From contig NZ_JAAQPI010000011.1 in NCBI RefSeq assembly GCF_011683955.1, forward strand, positions 124,001-188,000: a DNA stretch of 64,000 nucleotides, given 5' to 3'. Positions 1 through 8,849 of the stretch are shown piece after piece. Within the stretch, counting starts at the first letter, position 1, and every line of letters begins with the position of its first letter. The position numbers were made by a program, and so were the translations under genes. The DNA is from Pseudomaricurvus alkylphenolicus (GTDB taxonomy: Bacteria; Pseudomonadota; Gammaproteobacteria; Pseudomonadales; Cellvibrionaceae). Under the pieces are notes generated by a model, which saw nothing but the letters and a program-made list of their open reading frames with translations, did no database searches and was not told the origin of the DNA.

Positions 1-780
1 TCGCGGTTGGTGGCCCATGACGATATCAGTGCGGTGAACTTTACCGGCGGTACGGCTGCCGCCAATGCTATTGCTGCGGCAGCGGGTTATAAAAAACTGC
101 TTTTGGAACTGGGCGGCAATGACCCTTTGATCGTCATGCCTGACGGCGACCTGGAAGCCGCTGTGGCGGGGGCGATCAATCAGCGTTTTGCCACCGCCGG
201 TCAGAGGTGTACCGCCGCCAAGCGATTGTTTATCCATGGGGATGTCTATGACCGCTTCCGCGACTTGCTGGTGCAAAAGAGCACCGCGCTGAAGGTGGGT
301 GATCCTATGGACGATGACACCTTTGTTGGCCCCGTGATTCATTCCGGGGCGGCCGCAGAAATTCGCTCTCGCATCGAGGATGCCATTGAGAAAGGGGCCA
401 CGGTGGCTCTGGGCAACCGCTATGAAGGTGCCTTTGTTTACCCCACCATTCTGGAAAACGTGAGTACCGATTGTGAGCTGATGGTGGAGGAAACTTTTGG
501 TCCAGTAATGCCTCTCTGCCGGTTTACCGATGTGGAGGACATCATCCCCGTGATCAACAACACAGCCTATGGTCTGCAGGCCGGTATTTTTACCCAGAAC
601 CTGGGCCTGGTTCGCTATTTATTCGAACAGCTGGATGTGGGGACGCTGGCCTGCAATGATGGCCCCGGCTTTCGCACCGAGCACTTCCCTTTCGGTGGGG
701 TAAAACAAAGTGGTGTGGGGCGTGAGGGGATTAAGTACGCCGTGCGGGAAATGAGCGTCGTCAAAACATTGGTGATCTAA
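1..780 (+). CDS. Aldehyde dehydrogenase family protein (5' end outside window)
   Basis: This is the C-terminal half (about 259 residues) of an NAD(P)-dependent aldehyde dehydrogenase, which oxidises an aldehyde to a carboxylate in the cytoplasm. The frame is open from base 1, so the true start lies upstream. Visible landmarks are LELGGNDP with the general-base Glu (codon at 106-108), GQRCTAAKR with the catalytic Cys (codon at 208-210), and the C-terminal HFPFGGVKQSGVGREG segment. That last segment resembles the lactaldehyde/phosphonoacetaldehyde/GAPN-like branch rather than betaine aldehyde dehydrogenases, but the substrate cannot be read from this fragment. It ends 103 bases before a MocR-type regulator on the same strand. 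Family assignment is firm; substrate is unknown. Confidence 0.9.
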   Translation, partial: SRLVAHDDISAVNFTGGTAAANAIAAAAGYKKLLLELGGNDPLIVMPDGDLEAAVAGAINQRFATAGQRCTAAKRLFIHGDVYDRFRDLLVQKSTALKVGDPMDDDTFVGPVIHSGAAAEIRSRIEDAIEKGATVALGNRYEGAFVYPTILENVSTDCELMVEETFGPVMPLCRFTDVEDIIPVINNTAYGLQAGIFTQNLGLVRYLFEQLDVGTLACNDGPGFRTEHFPFGGVKQSGVGREGIKYAVREMSVVKTLVI

Positions 781-883
781 TGTTCTGAACCCAGACGGCG
801 GTACGTGACCGTCGGGTGTCATGGTCTAAGATCTGAATAACTGCCAAAGCAGTGATTAATCCAATGGGAATCGATAGGTCATT

Positions 884-2365
884 ATGCTGGAACAGCTGAT
901 TCAACTGGACAAAGACAGCGAAGACAACCTTAAGAACCAGATCCGTAAGGGACTGGCTGTCGCCATTCTCGAAGGTCGCATTGCCCCGGACCAACCTATC
1001 GCCTCCAGCCGCAAATTGTCCCAGGCACTTAAGGTTTCACGCCAGACGGTGATGCTTGCCTACGAAGAACTGGTGGATGATGGCTACCTGGTGGCTCGGG
1101 AGCGACGCGGTTACTTTGTTAACCCCGAAATCCTGGAGGGTCGGGTTAAACCGGGCTCTGTTGCCGCACCGACCGCTGCGCCGACCGGGTCTGCTCCGGG
1201 CTGGAGTGAGAAGCTGGCATTTCAGCCCAGTCGTCAGCGCAATATCACCAAGCCTGCAGACTGGCAGCGTTATCCACATCCCTTTCTCACCGGTCAGATT
1301 GACCCCAAGACCTTTCCCCTCGCTGAATGGCGGGAATGCTCCAAGCAGGCACTGAGTGTTCTGGCCGTTCGGGACTGGACGGGTGACAGTATGGACGCCG
1401 ATGACCCCATGCTGATCGAGCAGATTCGCTCGCGAGTGCTGCCGCGCCGGGGCATCTGGGCCAAACCTGAGGAAATACTGGTGACCGTGGGAACCCAGCA
1501 TTCCCTCTACCTGCTGTCCACGCTTTTATCCCGTCGCAATGCGCGTATGGCCATGGAAAATCCCGGTTACCCTGATGCGCGCAATATTTTTGCCACCCAC
1601 TTTGACGAAGTGGTCTCCCAGCCGGTGGATGATCAGGGGCTGGTGGTCGACCGGCAGTTGGCAGGTTGTGACTACGTCTATACCACACCAAGTCACCAGT
1701 GGCCCACCTCCGTCACTTTGCCGATTGAGCGTCGTCGGCAGTTGTTGGAGATGGCCCAGGCTGACGATTTGGTCATTCTGGAGGACGACTACGAAATTGA
1801 AACCAACTATATTGATGACCCTTTACCAGCCCTTAAGAGCCTGGATCAGAACGGGCGGGTAATCTATATGAGCAGCCTTTCCAAGGTACTGGCACCGGGG
1901 CTGCGCATCGGCTTTATGGTGGCAGCGCCGGAACTGATTGCCGAGGCGCGGGTACTGCGGCGCTTGATGATGCGCCACCCGCCCATGAACAACCAGCGCA
2001 TGACGGCGTTGTTTCTGTCACGGGGTCACTACGATGCGTTGCTTAAGCGGTTGTGGCGTAATTACAAACGTAACTGGGACGCGATCACCCGGGCCATTGA
2101 ACGCCATATCCCCTCCAATCGGGTCGCGCCGGTATACGGTGGCACCGCGTGCTGGGTCAGGGGGCCGGAGGGGTTGGATTGCCGGGAGTTGCGGGAGCGG
2201 GCTCAGCAACAGGGGGTACTGATGGAATTGGGGGATATCGCCTTTGCCGAAGAAGAGGGCCCCCGACACTATTTCCGGCTCGGATTTACGGCCATTGAAG
2301 AAGACAAAATTGAACCCGGAGTGGCGAAAATTGCAGCGATCATCGCTGAGCTGACCTCCTACTAG
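884..2365 (+). CDS. MocR/GntR-family transcriptional regulator with aminotransferase-like domain
   Basis: A 493-residue regulator of the MocR type. An N-terminal GntR winged helix (about residues 10-80, ending YLVARERRGYFV) is fused to a fold-type I aminotransferase domain (about 130-490). The PLP-binding lysine is present in SLSK (Lys334), and DDYEIE supplies the cofactor-ring aspartate, so PLP should bind. MocR proteins use PLP or its adducts as effector for a neighbouring amine pathway (examples GabR, TauR, PdxR). The aldehyde dehydrogenase gene immediately upstream is a possible target, but both genes point the same way, so this is inference. The ATG at 884 gives a normal family length. 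It ends with TAG. Confidence 0.9.
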   Translation: MLEQLIQLDKDSEDNLKNQIRKGLAVAILEGRIAPDQPIASSRKLSQALKVSRQTVMLAYEELVDDGYLVARERRGYFVNPEILEGRVKPGSVAAPTAAPTGSAPGWSEKLAFQPSRQRNITKPADWQRYPHPFLTGQIDPKTFPLAEWRECSKQALSVLAVRDWTGDSMDADDPMLIEQIRSRVLPRRGIWAKPEEILVTVGTQHSLYLLSTLLSRRNARMAMENPGYPDARNIFATHFDEVVSQPVDDQGLVVDRQLAGCDYVYTTPSHQWPTSVTLPIERRRQLLEMAQADDLVILEDDYEIETNYIDDPLPALKSLDQNGRVIYMSSLSKVLAPGLRIGFMVAAPELIAEARVLRRLMMRHPPMNNQRMTALFLSRGHYDALLKRLWRNYKRNWDAITRAIERHIPSNRVAPVYGGTACWVRGPEGLDCRELRERAQQQGVLMELGDIAFAEEEGPRHYFRLGFTAIEEDKIEPGVAKIAAIIAELTSY

Positions 2366-2451
2366 AGGGGTGCCAGGAAGGCCTCTGGTCCCTCCGCTCA
2401 AATCCGAGTACACTCGAACGCCTCAAACTCATCAGGTTTCGAGCAGTATTC

Positions 2452-2832
2452 ATGAAAACCGTTTACCTTCTCCAGAATCAACACAAGCACCTCCTCAGCA
2501 AGGGCGGCGAATGGGTTGATGGTCGCGATGCCAACCTTCTGTACCGCAGTGTTCACCGCGATGAAGCCCTCAATCAAATGATCGAGACCAACGCCAGGGA
2601 TTACACCCTGCGCATCCGTATTTTGGAGGCGCAGGTGAATGATCGTGGCCGCCCGCTGTTGAAGGATGAAGATTTGCCCCCATTAGGAGAACTGAGCACT
2701 GGTGCTGTGCCCTCGACAGAACAGGATAACAGCATCTCTGCAGAACCCACCGCTGATGAATCGCCGATTGTCTCCGATGAAGGCCAGAGCGCAGAGGTGG
2801 ATGCAGGAGCAAGTGTTACCGAGCCACTATAA
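2452..2832 (+). CDS. Conserved hypothetical protein with acidic C-terminal tail
   Basis: A 126-residue soluble protein that I do not recognise. The first 75 residues look folded, with a basic N-terminus (MKTVYLLQNQHKHLLSKGGEW) and a charged helical stretch ending QVNDRGRPLLKDEDLPP. The last 50 are low complexity and rich in Glu, Ser, Ala and Val, so probably disordered. There is no signal peptide or membrane segment. It has its own intergenic space on both sides (86 and 107 bases) and lies just ahead of gshA on the same strand. Codon use resembles its neighbours, and the matching tail argues for a real gene, but function is unknown. Confidence 0.6.
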   Translation: MKTVYLLQNQHKHLLSKGGEWVDGRDANLLYRSVHRDEALNQMIETNARDYTLRIRILEAQVNDRGRPLLKDEDLPPLGELSTGAVPSTEQDNSISAEPTADESPIVSDEGQSAEVDAGASVTEPL

Positions 2833-2939
2833 GGCTCTGTGATGCCCCAAAACGGGATTTCCTGCCCACCGGCTATTGCCGTCGTAAGTCGGCGAAGCCG
2901 CAAGATTACCAGCCCCCGTGGCCATAGAGGGAGTCGATT

Positions 2940-4526
2940 TTGTCTCTTTTAAGTCAACGCCTTGCCGTATTAACCCAGTCCGAGAATCATCACGTGACCC
3001 GCGTGATCAAAGGGCTGGAGAAAGAGAGCCTGCGAATTACCCCGGAGGGCTCTCTGGCGCAGACGCCACACCCTAAAGGGCTGGGGTCGGCCATGACGCA
3101 CGGCGCCATCACCACCGATTACAGTGAAGCGCTGCTGGAGTTTATTACCGAGCCCACAGAGAGTACCGAAGAACTGCTGGGTGCTCTGGATGAGATCCAG
3201 CGTTATACCTATCAACAGCTCGATGGTGAACAGCTGTGGGTAGCCAGTATGCCCTGTGTGTTGGCGGGTGATGAGCATATTCCGGTGGGGCAATATGGCA
3301 GTTCCAATCCGGGACGCATGAAGACGATTTATCGCCTGGGCCTGGGTGAGCGCTACGGCCGCTCCATGCAGACCATTGCCGGAGTGCACTACAACTTTTC
3401 TCTGAGCGATGAATTCTGGGCATTTTGGCACGAACGAGAGGGCTGTTGTGGCGAAGACCTTCAGGCCTACAAGAATCGTCGTTATTTCGATCTGATTCGC
3501 AATTTCCGCCGCAATTTCTGGTTGTTGCTGTATCTGTTTGGCGCATCGCCGGCCGTCTGCCGCAGTTTTGTCAAGGGGCGTGACCACAACCTCCAGACTT
3601 TTGGTGACGATGAGCACAGTCTGCACCAGCCTCATGCCACCTCCCTGCGCATGGGAGATCTCGGTTACCAGAGCAGCGCTCAGGATTCCCTGGTGGTGTG
3701 TTACAACAATCTCGACAGTTACATTAAGACGCTATGTGGGGCGATTACCCAGCCTCACCAGGATTATGTAAGTGCCGGGCTGCGTGACGAGGATGGGCAG
3801 TACAAGCAGCTCAATACCAGCCTGTTGCAGATCGAGAATGAGTTTTACAGCACGATTCGTCCCAAGCGGGCTGCAAACTCCGGGGAAACGGCCCTGGGAG
3901 CATTGCATGGCCGCGGGGTCGAATATATTGAGGTGCGCTGCATTGACCTCAACCCCTACGAACCTCTGGGCGTATCGGCTGAGCAGCTGCACTTTATAGA
4001 TGTGTTCCTGCTTTATTGCCTGCTGACAGAAAGTCCTGAAACCGATGATCAAAAGTATCTGCGTTCTCTCGAGAACCAGCGCCGGGTGGTGTATCAGGGC
4101 CGCGACCCGGACATGCGCCTGCTCAGCTCAGCGGGGGAACAATCCCTGACCCAATGGGGCAGCGCTCTGATCGAAGATATGGAGCGTGTCGCGCATGTGC
4201 TCGATACCAGTTACGATACTGAGGTTTATTCGCAGGCGCTGGCCTCGCAGGCCAAGAAATTGTGCGATCCGGAATTAACCCCTTCTGCAATGCTGCTGGC
4301 GGACATGAAGTCCGAGAACAAGACGTTCTTCCGAGTGGCGATGGAACTGTCTGAGGCGACCAGTGACTATTACGCGGCGCGTCCCTTGCAGGGGGATCAG
4401 TTGCGTGCCATGGAGCATGCAGCCGAAGCCTCCCTGGAGCGGCAGGCCCAGCTCGATCAGGAGCCTCAAATTGACTTTGATGACTACCTGAAGTCCTACT
4501 ACGCGCAGTACACCTGCTGTTCTTGA
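2940..4526 (+). CDS. gshA: Glutamate-cysteine ligase
   Basis: GshA joins L-glutamate and L-cysteine using ATP, the first and rate-limiting step of glutathione synthesis in the cytoplasm. At 528 residues it matches the proteobacterial GshA family (E. coli about 518). Recognisable stretches are the N-terminal GLEKESLRIT, TDYSEALLEFIT, SMPCVL, GVHYNFS and YIEVRCIDLNPYEP. The start is a TTG at 2940 preceded by an AGAGGGAG ribosome-binding site; no better ATG lies near. The ACP phosphodiesterase gene follows after nine bases, so the two are likely co-transcribed. gshB is not in the window. Confidence 0.97.
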   Translation: MSLLSQRLAVLTQSENHHVTRVIKGLEKESLRITPEGSLAQTPHPKGLGSAMTHGAITTDYSEALLEFITEPTESTEELLGALDEIQRYTYQQLDGEQLWVASMPCVLAGDEHIPVGQYGSSNPGRMKTIYRLGLGERYGRSMQTIAGVHYNFSLSDEFWAFWHEREGCCGEDLQAYKNRRYFDLIRNFRRNFWLLLYLFGASPAVCRSFVKGRDHNLQTFGDDEHSLHQPHATSLRMGDLGYQSSAQDSLVVCYNNLDSYIKTLCGAITQPHQDYVSAGLRDEDGQYKQLNTSLLQIENEFYSTIRPKRAANSGETALGALHGRGVEYIEVRCIDLNPYEPLGVSAEQLHFIDVFLLYCLLTESPETDDQKYLRSLENQRRVVYQGRDPDMRLLSSAGEQSLTQWGSALIEDMERVAHVLDTSYDTEVYSQALASQAKKLCDPELTPSAMLLADMKSENKTFFRVAMELSEATSDYYAARPLQGDQLRAMEHAAEASLERQAQLDQEPQIDFDDYLKSYYAQYTCCS

Positions 4527-4535
4527 TGAGGTAGT

Positions 4536-5165
4536 GTGAACTACCTGGCCCATATCCTGTTATCAGGTCCTGACCCCCAGTGGCAACTGGGGGGCTACCT
4601 TGGAGATTTTGTCAAAGGGCCCCTTAACAGCAATCGTCTGGATCGAACCGGGCAGCCCTGGTCGGCCAGGGAGCTCGCCGGTATTGCTCTGCATCGCCGT
4701 ATTGATGCATGGATCGATGAGCAGCCATTGTTTATGGCCTGCGTGGCGTGCCTGGGACCAAAGTATCGTCGCGTGGGCGGTATCGCTATGGATGTCATGT
4801 TTGACCATCTTCTGGCCCGGCATTGGGACCAGTATGTGCACCAGGCATTGAGCGAGCCCCAATCTCTGCAGTCTTTCAGTCGTAATTTTTACGCGCTTTG
4901 TCTTGATCAGAGAGACCGGCTGCCCGAAAGGGCGGAGCTGTTTATCAGTCGCGCGGCGGAGCACGATCTGTTCCGGGGGTATGCCCGACCCGAGCTGGTA
5001 ATGGGGGTGTTGGAGCGCATTGAGCAGCGGCTCCGATTCGGCACCAATCTTGTCCAGGCGGGAGAGGTGATGATGACGGAGTACGATAATATTGAGCGAC
5101 TTTTTTTCGAACTAATGCCCGTGCTGCTTGCGTTTGCTGCTGAGCAGCGAAGGGTTAACGCATAG
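4536..5165 (+). CDS. acpH: Acyl carrier protein phosphodiesterase family (AcpH)
   Basis: A 209-residue member of the AcpH (DUF479) family. It removes the 4'-phosphopantetheine group from holo-acyl carrier protein, a Mn-dependent reaction opposing AcpS. The N-terminus MNYLAHILLSG followed by GGYLGDFVKGPL is the family signature, and LHRRIDAWID carries the conserved His/Asp cluster of the HD-like fold. The start is GTG at 4536, nine bases after gshA, with GAGG upstream inside the gshA stop region. Cellular purpose of ACP turnover in this lineage is not established. Confidence 0.85.
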   Translation: MNYLAHILLSGPDPQWQLGGYLGDFVKGPLNSNRLDRTGQPWSARELAGIALHRRIDAWIDEQPLFMACVACLGPKYRRVGGIAMDVMFDHLLARHWDQYVHQALSEPQSLQSFSRNFYALCLDQRDRLPERAELFISRAAEHDLFRGYARPELVMGVLERIEQRLRFGTNLVQAGEVMMTEYDNIERLFFELMPVLLAFAAEQRRVNA

Positions 5166-5202
5166 CAGCGATGCTTGACCAAGCCTCAATCGGAGCTGTG
5201 AC

Positions 5203-6075
5203 TCAACAATAATAATCGCCGCCGCCGAGGCCCATTTCCTGGATTTGCTGCTCCAGACTGGAGAAATCGTACTCGCTCATGCCAACGTAGATCAGCAGGG
5301 CTTCTTCAATACGATTCCATTCGTGGTCGACGTCACAATTGCCCAGAATGCGGTGAGTTCCGCAGATATGCTCGGCCATTTTAAGGATAGCCAGCAGGGT
5401 TTTCTTGTTGGGATCCGGGCTTTCGTTGGCGAACACTTTCTCGATGCTGTGGTGTTCGTGAATGGCCTGGCACAGGTAGGCGGGCAGGTTCCAGGACTTG
5501 CCCACGTAATAGCCGACCACGGCATGGTTGGTGTGGATGCTGTCATTTTCCACATCGATAATGCGTTCCTGTTCCCGGTTATAGGCATTCACCATGGTCT
5601 CGGGGTAGTTGTCGAACCGCATCATCAGCAGCGGAATGCCACAGTTGTGGAACAGGCCCAGGGTGTAGGCTTCGTCGGGAGAGGGGAAGCCAATCTGCTT
5701 GGCGATGACCGCAGAGGCCATGGCCACTTCCATGGAACTGTCCCAGAATTTTCCCAAGGCGACGATCTGATCGTCTGAGAGTTCACCCCGGATCGACAGA
5801 CCGTTGACAAGGTTGATCACTGAGTTCACGCCCAGCAGGTTGACGGCTTGATTGATGGAGGTGATCTTGTTGCTGAGCCCATAGAATGGGGAATTCACCG
5901 TTTTGAGTATACTGCCCGCAAGGCCAATGTCCTGCCCAATCAGACGGGCAATATTTTCAATGGAGCAGCTTGGTGACATTTGCTCCATCTGCAGATCCAC
6001 CATGATCTGCGGCTGTGGCGGGATGGAGATCCCCTGCAATATTTGTTGAACCTGTTCCTGGGTTAAATCGGTCAT
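5203..6075 (-). CDS. HDOD domain protein
   Basis: A 290-residue cytoplasmic protein made almost wholly of one HDOD domain (about residues 15-220), a relative of HD phosphohydrolases usually found in signalling proteins. Typical segments are LAGSILKTVNSPFYGL, INQAVNLLGVNSVINLV and LGLFHNCGIPLL. There is no attached GGDEF, EAL or receiver domain, so it is a stand-alone HDOD protein. Such proteins modulate flagella, biofilm or competence in other gammaproteobacteria, but no specific role can be assigned here. It is divergent from the methyltransferase gene, sharing a 192-base intergenic region. Confidence 0.85.
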   Translation of the reverse strand: MTDLTQEQVQQILQGISIPPQPQIMVDLQMEQMSPSCSIENIARLIGQDIGLAGSILKTVNSPFYGLSNKITSINQAVNLLGVNSVINLVNGLSIRGELSDDQIVALGKFWDSSMEVAMASAVIAKQIGFPSPDEAYTLGLFHNCGIPLLMMRFDNYPETMVNAYNREQERIIDVENDSIHTNHAVVGYYVGKSWNLPAYLCQAIHEHHSIEKVFANESPDPNKKTLLAILKMAEHICGTHRILGNCDVDHEWNRIEEALLIYVGMSEYDFSSLEQQIQEMGLGGGDYYC

Positions 6076-6267
6076 AATGTCTGGATTACACTGATTTTCG
6101 AAAGGGTCACGGCGAAGGAGTCAGCAGGGTTACTCTGATTCAATATGCCAGTATCCAACAGTCCTTTTGATACCGCTTCTTAGTTTAGTTGACAGTTCGG
6201 GTAGTGTGTCGCTTTTTCCCCTATAATGCGCGCCCCTGAGTTTAACCCAATCCCATCGGAGTACACC

Positions 6268-7473
6268 ATGGCGGATAATGCCTCTCAATTGCCTAAATTG
6301 GTACTTAAGTCCCAGGCGGATCGCCGACTCAAGCGCGGACATCTCTGGATCTATTCCAATGAGGTGGATATTAAGGCGTCCCCTCTTAAGGCTTTTCAGC
6401 CGGGCGAGCAGGCTCTGGTTTGTGCTCAGGGCGGCAAGCCTCTGGCTATTGCCACACTTAATCCGGGTGGTTTGATCTGCGCCAGGGTGATTAACCGCGA
6501 TACCGCGCATCCGTTGGACAAGTCGTTGTTGGTGCACCGTCTTAAGCAGGCGCTGGCGCTGCGGCAGGCCTGTTTTGAGGATGATTTCTATCGTCTGGTG
6601 TATGGCGACAGTGATTTGTTGCCGGGGTTGGTGGTGGATCGGTTCGGTGAGTATCTGGTGGTGCAGATGGCTACGGCCGGTATGGAGGCTCAAAAGGAGG
6701 CGATTGTTGAGGCGCTGCAGCAGGTGCTGAAGCCCGCCGGCATTTTGCTTCGCAATGACCACACTGCGCGTTCGCTGGAAGGGCTGGACGCTTATGTGGA
6801 GACGGTTGGGGATGTGCCGGAGGCGGTTGAGCTGGTGGAAAATGGTGTTCGGTTGCTGGCACCTATCGCGGATGGGCAGAAAACGGGGTGGTTTTATGAT
6901 CACCGGGAGAATCGCCGTTTGTTGCAGCGTCTGGCGCCGGGTAAGCGTGTGCTGGATGTGTTTTCGTACGCCGGTGGCTGGGGGGTGCAGGCGGCGGTGG
7001 CAGGGGCCAGTGAGGTGGTGTGTGTGGACGCTTCGGAGCAGGCTCTGCAGTGGGTGGGCGAGAATGCTCACATCAACGGGGTCGAGGAGCGCATGCAGGG
7101 GATTCACGGCAAGGCGGTGCATGTGCTGAAGGATTTGGTGGCTCGGGGGGAGCAGTTCGATATTGTGGTGTTGGATCCACCGGCATTTATTAAGCGTAAG
7201 AAGGATCAGAAGTCGGGTGAGGCGGCCTACCGGCATATTAATGAGTTGGGGATGCGGCTGTTGGCCCGTGATGGTCTGCTGGTGAGTGCGTCTTGTTCGA
7301 TGCATTTGGAGCGGTCGACGCTGGTGGAGATTGTGCGGGGGGCGGCGCGGCATTTGGATCGGCATGCGCAGATTATTCATCAGGGGGGCCAGGGCGCCGA
7401 TCATCCGGTGCATCCGGCGATTCCTGAGACGGATTATTTGAAGGCGGTGTTTGCCCGGGTTTATTTGCCCTGA
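6268..7473 (+). CDS. rlmI: Class I SAM-dependent rRNA methyltransferase, RlmI-like (23S rRNA m5C)
   Basis: A 401-residue protein of the RlmI/RlmK family that methylates a cytosine C5 in 23S rRNA. An N-terminal PUA-like domain (about 10-80, with LKRGHLWIYSNEVD) is followed by the Rossmann methyltransferase domain: SAM motif VLDVFSYAGGWG, acidic VCVDASEQAL, DPPAFIKRKKDQ, and SASCSMHL with the likely catalytic Cys. The length fits RlmI (396 in E. coli). I chose the ATG at 6268, which has GGAG seven bases upstream; an in-frame extension to 6226 adds no family sequence. Base choice is strongly G-rich at third positions in the second half. Confidence 0.85.
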   Translation: MADNASQLPKLVLKSQADRRLKRGHLWIYSNEVDIKASPLKAFQPGEQALVCAQGGKPLAIATLNPGGLICARVINRDTAHPLDKSLLVHRLKQALALRQACFEDDFYRLVYGDSDLLPGLVVDRFGEYLVVQMATAGMEAQKEAIVEALQQVLKPAGILLRNDHTARSLEGLDAYVETVGDVPEAVELVENGVRLLAPIADGQKTGWFYDHRENRRLLQRLAPGKRVLDVFSYAGGWGVQAAVAGASEVVCVDASEQALQWVGENAHINGVEERMQGIHGKAVHVLKDLVARGEQFDIVVLDPPAFIKRKKDQKSGEAAYRHINELGMRLLARDGLLVSASCSMHLERSTLVEIVRGAARHLDRHAQIIHQGGQGADHPVHPAIPETDYLKAVFARVYLP

Positions 7474-7502
7474 TCGGGTGCTTGTGATTTCTTGCCACAA
7501 AC

Positions 7503-7643
7503 GGCGGCTGGGTTGTTATTTTTGGAGCTGTCGGTCGGCCCTCCGGGCTGCCCTCAGTCCCGAAAAAGCCTGGCAAAAAGCGCCAGTCTTTTTCACTCCT
7601 TCAGCTCCCTCTTTGATGCTCCAAAAATAACAACCCAGCCGCC
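7503..7643. repeat. 141-bp element bounded by perfect 26-bp inverted repeats
   Basis: The arms at 7503-7528 and 7618-7643 are exact reverse complements over 26 bases, separated by 89 bases. Inside lies a second hairpin: 13-base arms with one mismatch (GAAAAAGCCTGGC at 7562-7574, GCCAGTCTTTTTC at 7582-7594) around a 7-base loop. There is no open reading frame. It sits between the convergent rRNA methyltransferase and imelysin genes, so it could act as a bidirectional terminator or be a small MITE-like mobile repeat. No target-site duplication is visible at its edges. Confidence 0.8.
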
Positions 7644-7709
7644 TTCAGTATGAGGTGTCCGGCGTTGGGTGGTCTGAATCAACAGGGTGTTCTGCCAGCA
7701 GGCGTTGGC

Positions 7710-7744
7710 GTAGGGTGGGTTAGGCGCTAGCGCCGTAACCCACC
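7710..7744 (+). repeat. GTAGG-headed palindromic repeat, copy 1
   Basis: Head GTAGGGT, then arms GGTGGGTTA / TAACCCACC around the self-complementary core GGCGCTAGCGCC. It is one of six related copies in the window, with compensating arm changes (GGTTA with TAACC here, GGATTA with TAATCC elsewhere). It resembles REP-type extragenic palindromes. Confidence 0.75.
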
Positions 7745-7778
7745 TTGGGTGCGCACTGCACCTGCTGAAGTCTCCCTA

Positions 7779-8804
7779 TTACTTTACCGGTAATTCCGCC
7801 AGCAGTTCTGTCACCGGCTTTTCTGAATTGGGTTGGCCATCCGGGAACAGCCAGGCCACCAGCGGTTTGCTTTGGCCAGCACTGAACAGCAGTTGGCTGA
7901 TCGCCAGCCTCAAGGACTCTTCGCTTCGCTCCGGCTGGCCACTGTACCGGGTGCGCAGCTCGGTCGCCGTGGATTCACTCTCAATCTGATCTTTTAGACG
8001 TCCCAATACTTGTTTCCACAGTTGTATGTGGGCTGCCGGAGTTAGTGAGTGGTAACTATTGCTAAGCCCGCTGGCGCTGTGGGTGAGTTTGTATTGCAGG
8101 TTGGTGAGGTCATCGAGGTAGAGGGCGGTAATCAGTTTGAGCAGGGTCGCCCGTCGCTGTTGGGGCAGGTCGATGATTTTAAGGCCGTCGCGGCGCTGGG
8201 CTTCGGTCAGTGCGCCGGGTTGGAAGTCGCTCACCGGGCGTTGTTGGTTTTCTCCCCAGAGCAGGTAGGCGATGGCGTGCAGTCCGAGTACCACGTCGGT
8301 GTCACTGGTCATGCCGTGTTGCCGTCGAATGGTGTCAGCGTTGAGCGGTAAGACGATGTCGTTAACGATGCCGCTGTGTTGGTAGACATCAAAATAGTCG
8401 AGGTAGCCGGGTTCGATGGGATGGGCGTCCAGCAGGAAGTGGCTGTCGCTCAGTTGGCGGAACAGGCCGGGGTTGACCTCGCCCAGGGCAAAGTAGGCTG
8501 ACAGGGCCAGGAGTTTGTCGTGGGCGGCGTGCCATTGTTGGCGTGCAGTTTCAAGTTGGGTGTCCTGGGGCTCGGCCACCAGGTCATTGATGGCTTGTTC
8601 CAGGGTTTTGGCGGCGTCGAGGGCCTGGGTGGCCTTGACGGCAGCCAGGCTCCACAGATGTGTGGTGGTGGCTGCCATGGCGTCGTTCGGTGTCTGTTCG
8701 GTCGTCGCCGGTTGGGCTGTGGTCTCGGGTTTGGTTTCCGGTTCGCAGGCCAGCAGTAAGAGCGCTGTGGCCAGCAGACCTAGCCGTATAGCCAGTGAGG
8801 TCAT
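7779..8804 (-). CDS. Imelysin (peptidase M75) family lipoprotein
   Basis: A 341-residue exported lipoprotein. The N-terminus is a lipoprotein signal with lipobox LLLAC near residue 20, followed by a Thr/Glu-rich linker and an imelysin-like helical domain (about 50-330). The family GxHxxE-type signature appears as LGLHAIAYLLWGE, with Ala-Tyr replacing part of the motif. Imelysins are periplasmic or surface proteins tied to iron uptake in several bacteria; peptidase activity is doubtful for most. No iron transport gene adjoins it. The HAD phosphatase gene lies upstream on the same strand, 45 bases away. Confidence 0.8.
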   Translation of the reverse strand: MTSLAIRLGLLATALLLLACEPETKPETTAQPATTEQTPNDAMAATTTHLWSLAAVKATQALDAAKTLEQAINDLVAEPQDTQLETARQQWHAAHDKLLALSAYFALGEVNPGLFRQLSDSHFLLDAHPIEPGYLDYFDVYQHSGIVNDIVLPLNADTIRRQHGMTSDTDVVLGLHAIAYLLWGENQQRPVSDFQPGALTEAQRRDGLKIIDLPQQRRATLLKLITALYLDDLTNLQYKLTHSASGLSNSYHSLTPAAHIQLWKQVLGRLKDQIESESTATELRTRYSGQPERSEESLRLAISQLLFSAGQSKPLVAWLFPDGQPNSEKPVTELLAELPVK

Positions 8805-8849
8805 GGTCCAGGTGCCGTCTATGGGAGTGCTGTTAAAGCTAGGTGTAAT

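Larger units (their letters stand above)
7474..7778. other. Gene-free interval holding two palindromic elements
   Basis: About 300 bases between two convergent genes. It holds the 141-bp inverted-repeat element (7503-7643) and one GTAGG-headed palindrome (7710-7744), listed separately. I see no coding frame here. Confidence 0.7.

Noticed and set aside
6130-7500. Long open frame (456 codons) on the minus strand across the rRNA methyltransferase gene
   Set aside because: Its His/Arg/Gln-rich translation is typical of antisense frames, and the plus strand has clear RlmI motifs.
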